Shown here: positions 6,298 to 10,462 of the stretch, one piece after another
Layout: every line of letters begins with the position of its first letter
Position numbering within the stretch: the first letter of the stretch is position 1
Source: Synechococcales cyanobacterium PMM_0073
GTDB taxonomy: Bacteria > Cyanobacteriota > Cyanobacteriia > Elainellales > Elainellaceae
Reading direction: 5' to 3'
Assembly: GCA_949127695.1 (NCBI GenBank)
Contig: CASBQH010000045.1
Span: forward strand, 1-10,462
Length of the DNA: 10,462 bases
Program-made: the position numbers and the translations under genes
The notes under the pieces: model-generated
Seen by the model: only the letters and a program-made list of their open reading frames with translations
Told to the model about the DNA's origin: nothing
Databases searched by the model: none

Positions 6298-9200
6298 ATG
6301 AGCAGATCGGCTAAAAGCGACATGACGGCTGAAGCAGCCCTAGCGCTGCTCGATCTCCAGCCAGAGCTACAGCTGCGGTTGACGACGATCCAGACTCAAA
6401 TTTTTTGCGGCTGCTGGAATGGCGAAACCTACGCCGAAATGGCCGAGCGGCTGGGCTATGACACAGGCTACATCAAAGATACGGGCGCGAAGCTCTGGAA
6501 GCTGCTCTCTGAGGCGCTGGGCGAGCGCGTCACCAAAAGCAACGTCGAGTCTGTCTTGCAGCGGATGGGGCGGTTGACTGCGCCTGGGATGTTGGAGCGG
6601 CGAGAATTAGCGGATGGGGACTCGTTGAATGCGGGGGCGCTGGAGAAGGGAGCGCTGGAGAAGGAGGCGCTGGAGGCGGGATTAGAGCAGCGAGCTGAGG
6701 GACAGGCGGTTCAGGTTGACTGGGGGGAGGCGATTGATCTGTCTCAGTTTTTGGGACGTAGCGTTGAGCTTTCCCGGCTGAGGCAGTGGATTGTAGAAGA
6801 AAACTGCCGCTCGATTTCGATTTTGGGCATGGGCGGGATTGGCAAAACTTCGCTCTCGGTGAAGCTAGCGGAGCAGATTGCTCAGCAGGCGGGCTGCGAG
6901 CGGCTGATTTGGCGCAGCCTTCGCAACGCGCCGCCAGTCGAAGCGCTGCTGGGGGATCTGATTCGGGTGCTGTCGGATGATCAGGTTCAGGCTGAAGACT
7001 TGCCGCCAGATTTGCCCAGCAGGCTGGCGCGGCTAATGGCATATTTGCAGGCGCGGCGGGTGCTGCTGCTGCTAGATAACCTGGAAACCATTTTGCAGGC
7101 GGGCGAATATTCTGGCTATTTTCAGGCGCAGCACAGCGGCTATGGCGAGCTGCTGAAGCGGCTGGCTCAGACGGCTCATGCTAGCTGTCTGGTCATTACC
7201 AGCCGCGAAAACCCCAGAGAGCTGACGCTGCTGGAAGGCGAGAGCCTGCCCGTGCGCTCCCTCCGGCTCAGCGGCCTGACGGGCGACGAGTCACGCGCCA
7301 TTCTGACCGCCAAGGGCAGCTTCAGCGGCAGTGAGACCGACTGGCAGAGCTTGAGCGAGCGCTATGCGGGCAATCCGCTGGCGCTGAAGATTGTCGCCAG
7401 CACGATTCAGGATCTGTTTGACGGCAGCCTGAGCGCGTTTCTGGCCGAAGGCGCGATTGTGTTTGACGATATCCGGCATCTGCTCAGCCAGCAGTTTGAC
7501 CGCCTCTCGTCGCTGGAGCAGGCGATTATGATCTGGCTGGCGACGGCGCGTGAGCCGATTTCCCTAGCCGAGCTACAGGCAGATCTGCTCGGCTCACCGC
7601 CCAAAACCAAGCTCCTAGAGGCGGTGAGTTCGCTGATGCGACGGTCGCTGATTGAAAAAACCGGGCAGCACTACACGCAGCAGCCGGTGGTGATGGAATA
7701 TGTCACCGAGCGGTTTGTGGCCGCAGTCAGCGCGGAGCTGAGCCAGTTTGATGGAGCAGCACCCGGTCTAGAATCTAGCCTGCTGCAAAGCCACAGCTTG
7801 ATGAAAGCTGCGCTCAAAGACTACATTCGCGATCGGCAAATTCGGCTGATTGTGGAGCCTGTAATTGAGCGCCTGCTGCGACAGTTTCAGGCCGCGAGCC
7901 GCCTAGAGCAGCAGCTGAATCAGGTGCTGGCGAGCCTGCCGGAGAGTCCCGGCTATGCCGCTGGAAATCTGCTGACCTTGTTTCGGCAGCTCAAAACCGA
8001 CCTGAGCGGCTATAGTCTGGCGGGGCTGAGCATCTGGCATACCGACTTGAGCGATCTGGCGCTGCATCGGGTGAATTTTGCCGGAGCCGACCTAGCCAAG
8101 TCCACCTTTGCTCAGAGGCTGGGCAGCATTTTGTCAGTGGCCTTTAGCTCAGACGGCAGACTGCTGGCGGGCAGCGATGGCGATGGCGAAATCCGAGTTT
8201 GGCAGACAGAAGACGGCAGGCAGCTGTTTAGCTGTCATGAGCATCAGGACTGGATCAAGTCAATTGCCTTTGCGCCGCCCAACCCGCGCCATCCAGATCT
8301 GCAAAGGCTGGCCAGCAGCGGAGCCGATCAGATCATTCGGCTCTGGGATCTAGAAACTGGCCAATGCGATCAAGACCTGCGCGGCCATCGCGACTGGGTT
8401 TGGGCGATTGCCTTTAGCCCGACGGGCGACCAACTCGCCAGCGCCAGCGAAGACGGCACGGTGCGGCTGTGGGATCTAGAGAGCGGCGACTGTCTTCAGA
8501 GCTGGAGCGAGCATCAGGGCGGCGTTGGCGCAGTTGCCTTTCACCCAGACGCTCAGCGCCTTGCCAGCGGCGGCGAAGACGGCAGGCTGCGGCTGTGGAA
8601 CTTAAAGAGCGGCGATGCTCAGGTTTGGCCGGCGCATCGGGGGCGCATCCGCAGCTTGGCCTTCAGCCCCGACGGTTTATGGCTAGCCTCTGGCGGCGAC
8701 GATGGCATCGCCAAAGTCTGGGATCTGGTCAAGGGTGATCTGCATCAGAGCTTTGACTGCCAGCAGCGGATCTGGTCGCTGGCGTTTCCAGTCGAGACAG
8801 CAGCCATCCTGGCCACGGGCGGCGACGATCAGCTGATTAAAATCTGGGAGCTGGCCACGGGGCATTGTCTCAAGCGCTTTCCAGGCCACAGCAGCAAGCT
8901 CTGGTCAATTGCCTTCAGCCCCGATGGCCAGACCATCGCCAGCAGCAGTGATGACCAGACGATCAAGCTCTGGGAGCGTCAGAGCATTCGCTGTATCCGC
9001 ACCCTGCAAGGCTACAACAGCTGGATCTGGTCAGCCGCCTTTAGCCCGGATGGAGCGAGTTTAGCCAGCGCTAGCGAAGACGGCAAGCTGCGGCTCTGGG
9101 ATCTAGAGAGCGGCAACTGCTATTGTGAGCTAGCAGGCCATCAGGGGCGCGTCTGGACGGTTGCCTTTAGCCCCAGAGGCGCAATTTTGGCTAGCGGTGG

Positions 9201-10029
9201 CGATGACCAAACGATTCGGTTCTGGCACTTGGCTTCTGGTCGCTGCCTGAAAACGCTGCGCGAGCGATCTGGGCAAGTCCGGCGGCTGGAGTTTAGCCTA
9301 GACGGCAATCTGCTGGCCACCAACAGCGGCGACAGCACCGTTAAGCTCTGGGATGTCAGCCCGCTCTATGGGAATTCTACCGCCTCAGTCGTAAGGCTCA
9401 AAACGCTGAAAGGCCATACCGGACGGGTCTACGCCATCGCCTTTTTGCCAGATAGCTTAGTGACAGGCGGCGAAGATCAGCTGATTCGGCTCTGGGATTT
9501 GAACAGCGGTGAATGCCTGCGGATATTCACCGGACATGACAGCCATATTTTTGATGTCGCCTGTCTATCAAGACCGGATCAAGCGGCGCTGATTGCTAGC
9601 GGCGGCAGCACCGACCAAACAATTCGGCTCTGGAATGCCCAGACGGGCGATTGCTTGAGTACTTTAACCGGCCATCAGGCCGCGATTCAAACCCTGGCCT
9701 TTAGCCCCGACGGCAGCCTGCTGGCCAGCGGCAGCGCTGATCAAACCATTCGCCTCTGGGATGTCAACAGCGGCAGCTTAGTCAAAACCCTGACTGGCCA
9801 CAGCAAAGAGCTGCGCTCGGTAGCTTTTTCGCCGGACGGCAGCTTGCTATTGAGCGCCAGCGAAGATGAAACGCTGAGGCTCTGGCAGGTGCAGAGCGGT
9901 GAGCTGGTGCAGAGCCTCAGAGCAGATCGGCTCTATGAAGGGCTGAATATTACGGGCGCAACAGGCTTGAGCGAAGCTCAGAAAATGACGCTCTTGGCGC
10001 TGGGTGCAGTAGATGCTGATGAGTATTAA
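6298..10029 (+). CDS. STAND NTPase: HTH-like, NB-ARC, 14 WD40 repeats
   Basis: This 1243-residue signalling ATPase is expected to switch between ADP-bound closed and ATP-bound oligomeric states when its sensor region binds a ligand. Residues about 9-100 form the helix-turn-helix-like domain (ETYAEMAERLGYDTGYIKD, LWKLLSEALGERVTK) found at the N-terminus of cyanobacterial STAND and vWA-MoxR-associated proteins. NB-ARC follows (about 150-390): P-loop GMGGIGKT with K183, Walker B LLLLDNLE with D260, ITSRE with R303, and GNPLA at 358-362. A winged helix ends near VVMEYVTERFV. A pentapeptide-like bridge (about 566-605) leads to fourteen WD40 repeats (608-1210), then a 33-residue tail (YEGLNITGATGLSEAQK). 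There is no signal peptide, transmembrane segment or recognisable enzymatic effector. ATG at 6298 is used; ATG at 6322 (residue 9) fits the usual N-terminus of such proteins and is a real alternative, and neither has a good Shine-Dalgarno. A defence or programmed-death role is possible by family analogy only. Confidence 0.95.
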   Translation: MSRSAKSDMTAEAALALLDLQPELQLRLTTIQTQIFCGCWNGETYAEMAERLGYDTGYIKDTGAKLWKLLSEALGERVTKSNVESVLQRMGRLTAPGMLERRELADGDSLNAGALEKGALEKEALEAGLEQRAEGQAVQVDWGEAIDLSQFLGRSVELSRLRQWIVEENCRSISILGMGGIGKTSLSVKLAEQIAQQAGCERLIWRSLRNAPPVEALLGDLIRVLSDDQVQAEDLPPDLPSRLARLMAYLQARRVLLLLDNLETILQAGEYSGYFQAQHSGYGELLKRLAQTAHASCLVITSRENPRELTLLEGESLPVRSLRLSGLTGDESRAILTAKGSFSGSETDWQSLSERYAGNPLALKIVASTIQDLFDGSLSAFLAEGAIVFDDIRHLLSQQFDRLSSLEQAIMIWLATAREPISLAELQADLLGSPPKTKLLEAVSSLMRRSLIEKTGQHYTQQPVVMEYVTERFVAAVSAELSQFDGAAPGLESSLLQSHSLMKAALKDYIRDRQIRLIVEPVIERLLRQFQAASRLEQQLNQVLASLPESPGYAAGNLLTLFRQLKTDLSGYSLAGLSIWHTDLSDLALHRVNFAGADLAKSTFAQRLGSILSVAFSSDGRLLAGSDGDGEIRVWQTEDGRQLFSCHEHQDWIKSIAFAPPNPRHPDLQRLASSGADQIIRLWDLETGQCDQDLRGHRDWVWAIAFSPTGDQLASASEDGTVRLWDLESGDCLQSWSEHQGGVGAVAFHPDAQRLASGGEDGRLRLWNLKSGDAQVWPAHRGRIRSLAFSPDGLWLASGGDDGIAKVWDLVKGDLHQSFDCQQRIWSLAFPVETAAILATGGDDQLIKIWELATGHCLKRFPGHSSKLWSIAFSPDGQTIASSSDDQTIKLWERQSIRCIRTLQGYNSWIWSAAFSPDGASLASASEDGKLRLWDLESGNCYCELAGHQGRVWTVAFSPRGAILASGGDDQTIRFWHLASGRCLKTLRERSGQVRRLEFSLDGNLLATNSGDSTVKLWDVSPLYGNSTASVVRLKTLKGHTGRVYAIAFLPDSLVTGGEDQLIRLWDLNSGECLRIFTGHDSHIFDVACLSRPDQAALIASGGSTDQTIRLWNAQTGDCLSTLTGHQAAIQTLAFSPDGSLLASGSADQTIRLWDVNSGSLVKTLTGHSKELRSVAFSPDGSLLLSASEDETLRLWQVQSGELVQSLRADRLYEGLNITGATGLSEAQKMTLLALGAVDADEY
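6634..6678 (+). repeat. Three 15-bp tandem units in the interdomain linker
   Basis: Three in-frame 15-bp units lie within the STAND gene and encode GALEK, GALEK and EALEA (residues 113-127), between the HTH-like and NB-ARC domains. The core GCGCTGGAG occurs in all three units. The surrounding linker (about 100-140) is low-complexity and charged, so changes in copy number would alter linker length without shifting the frame. Confidence 0.8.
8119..9927 (+). repeat. Array of fourteen WD40 repeats (two propellers)
   Basis: Fourteen units of roughly 40-50 codons encode the pattern V-x-x-[VI]-AFSPDG, LAS-[GA]-[SG]-x-D-x-[TL]-[IV]-[RK]-[LI]-W, and usually a closing GH. Fourteen fits two seven-bladed beta-propellers, split near base 9016 (units 1-7, residues 608-906; units 8-14, residues 907-1210). 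Irregular units are 2 and 12 (longer first loops), 10 (an insertion after KLWDV) and 5, 7 and 9 (closing GH lost). Units 3 and 8 are unusually close at DNA level: 8434-8493 and 9061-9120 share all but about eight of 60 positions, including an 18-nt exact match. Confidence 0.88.
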
Positions 10030-10072
10030 TTGAGTCTGTAAATTTCTGGGTGTCATTGAGCAGCTGAGCGAG

Positions 10073-10107
10073 CCCATTAGCCCGCGAGTAAACTGCGGGC
10101 TAATGGG
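10073..10107 (+). terminator. Strong 13-bp perfect hairpin after the STAND gene
   Basis: The arm CCCATTAGCCCGC (10073-10085) is exactly complementary to GCGGGCTAATGGG (10095-10107), leaving a 9-nt loop. It lies 43 bp after the STAND stop codon and contains the left REP-like 23-mer. No T-tract follows, so it is not a classical intrinsic terminator; it may act as an mRNA 3'-end stabiliser or simply be the repeat's own palindrome. Confidence 0.4.
10080..10102 (+). repeat. REP-like palindromic 23-mer, left copy
   Basis: The 23-mer consists of GCCCGC, a 9-nt spacer GAGTAAACT, GCGGGC and TA. An exact copy lies in inverted orientation at 10168-10190. Each copy can fold alone through GCCCGC/GCGGGC, or the two can pair with each other. 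The arrangement resembles a REP doublet of the kind mobilised by RAYT transposases; no transposase gene is in the window. Confidence 0.7.
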
Positions 10108-10143
10108 GCAAGTACACTAAAGTGCACTGAAATCCTGATACAG

Positions 10144-10164
10144 TCTGCTTTAGCAGAGTTTTTC
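10144..10164 (+). terminator. Possible weak intrinsic terminator in the repeat spacer
   Basis: TCTGCT (10144-10149) pairs with AGCAGA (10152-10157), and GTTTTTC follows at once, a small stem plus a T-run that could terminate plus-strand transcription. The stem is short and its 2-nt loop would have to open to 4 nt. The same AGCAGA can instead pair with the downstream TCTGCT (10163-10168), so this may be internal structure of the REP-like element. Confidence 0.3.
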
Positions 10165-10167
10165 TGC

Positions 10168-10190
10168 TAGCCCGCAGTTTACTCGCGGGC
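10168..10190 (-). repeat. REP-like palindromic 23-mer, right inverted copy
   Basis: This is the exact reverse complement of 10080-10102 over all 23 bases. The outer flanks differ between the copies: the left one is embedded in a longer CCCATTA/TAATGGG stem and the right one is followed by GGGACG. The shared unit is therefore bounded quite sharply, as expected of a discrete repeat. The 65-bp spacer between the copies carries its own hairpins. Confidence 0.7.
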
Positions 10191-10217
10191 GGGACGTAAT
10201 GAAGGCAGAAAGCTGGA

Positions 10218-10246
10218 TTGACACAAAATTCTGAATAGACTCTATT
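10218..10246 (+). promoter_or_regulatory. Possible sigma70-type promoter
   Basis: A perfect -35 hexamer TTGACA (10218-10223) is followed after 17 bp by TCTATT (10241-10246), which matches 4 of 6 positions of the -10 consensus. It would transcribe rightwards, antisense to the 3' end of the minus-strand membrane-protein gene. The region is AT-rich, so a chance match is quite possible. Confidence 0.2.
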
Positions 10247-10304
10247 AATTATCTCTCTCTCAGTCTCAGATTTGCAATAGTTTCGGATCTCTATCTGTTT
10301 ACGG

Positions 10305-10462
10305 TTATATCTCTCTATGGTTCTGACCGACCACGCAAAGTCCAACTCCAATCAGCGCGGCAATTCCCAGCCCAATTCCAGTCGGCACAGATAGCAGACC
10401 CAGCATGTTCAGCAGATCTGATGTGGCAGTAGCCGCCGCCACGCCTCCGAAAAATAAGCCAA
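10305..10462 (-). CDS. Unrecognised membrane protein, C-terminal fragment
   Basis: Reading the minus strand from the right edge gives 51 open codons ending in TAA at 10307-10305; the start lies outside the window. The fragment is very hydrophobic: GLFFGGVAAATATSD, then a helical segment including LLNMLGLLS, then GIGLGIAALIGVGLCVVG, a likely transmembrane helix with regularly spaced glycines, and a short polar end QNHREI. The other two minus-strand frames also stay open for much of this stretch but translate to Arg/Trp/Cys-rich, non-protein-like sequence, so this frame is preferred on composition. Some 110 bp separate its stop from the REP-like element. The family cannot be named from this fragment. 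The gene is convergent with the STAND gene. Confidence 0.6.
   Translation of the reverse strand, partial: GLFFGGVAAATATSDLLNMLGLLSVPTGIGLGIAALIGVGLCVVGQNHREI

Noticed and set aside
6530..7042. 170-codon minus-strand open frame
   Set aside because: It is antisense to the NB-ARC P-loop region; the Pro/Ser/Ala-rich product reflects the reverse complement of the GC-rich linker and tandem repeat.
8119..9927. Regularly spaced repeats that might suggest a CRISPR or satellite array
   Set aside because: The periodicity of roughly 120-150 bp is in-frame and diverged at DNA level, and encodes WD40 repeats; there are no identical short repeats with unique spacers.
10191..10304. Possible tRNA or small RNA in the AT-rich gap
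   Set aside because: No cloverleaf, T-loop consensus or strong hairpin was found; the stretch mostly holds TC-rich runs and one possible promoter.
10100..10351. 83-codon minus-strand open frame across the REP-like element
   Set aside because: It runs through the right REP copy and the hairpin spacer, ends within the left REP copy, overlaps the better-supported membrane-protein frame and resembles no protein domain.

Overview
The window looks like a chromosomal segment of a cyanobacterium, probably a non-heterocystous filamentous lineage; the lineage guess is weak. The reasoning is: a large NB-ARC/WD40 STAND protein with the N-terminal helix-turn-helix-like domain and C-terminal tail typical of cyanobacterial paralogues, several soluble multidomain histidine kinases in one cluster, moderately GC-rich DNA (roughly mid-50s percent by eye), weak or absent Shine-Dalgarno sequences, and at least one likely TTG start. 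I saw no copy of the cyanobacterial HIP1 octamer GCGATCGC, so that marker gives no support.

Layout from left to right. A small acidic protein I do not recognise (7-375) may be the end of a gene entering from the left. Three co-directional signalling genes follow (444-2405, 2481-3575, 3639-4751): a triple-PAS HisKA_2 sensor kinase, a REC-HisKA-HATPase protein whose receiver resembles those that partner HisKA_2/HWE kinases, and a second REC-HisKA-HATPase protein. They are separated by 75 and 63 bp and are probably an operon. A convergent fourth kinase gene (6096-4765, minus strand) ends 13 bp from the third; it has an intact HisKA/HATPase core and a C-terminal receiver-like domain that has lost every phosphorylation residue (the acceptor Asp is Lys). 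A divergent promoter region of about 200 bp separates it from a 1243-residue STAND NTPase (6298-10029): HTH-like domain, linker with a small tandem repeat, NB-ARC switch, winged helix, pentapeptide-like bridge, fourteen WD40 repeats (two seven-bladed propellers) and a short tail. Beyond it lies a REP-doublet-like structure (10073-10190) of two inverted copies of a palindromic 23-mer around a hairpin-rich spacer, and then the 3' end of an unrecognised membrane-protein gene on the minus strand (10462-10305) cut by the window edge.

How they may work together: the four kinases show no transmembrane segments and no DNA-binding output domain, so this is a cytoplasmic phosphorelay or scaffold node whose final output lies elsewhere. 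The triple-PAS kinase probably phosphorylates the receiver of the next gene product. The pseudo-receiver kinase and the STAND protein share a divergent promoter region and might be co-regulated; that is inference. STAND NTPases of this architecture are candidates for ligand-triggered signalling or biological-conflict (defence) roles, but no recognisable killing effector is fused to this one. Nothing in the window is clearly a wholly new system; the pseudo-receiver, the STAND protein and the REP doublet are the parts most worth a second look.
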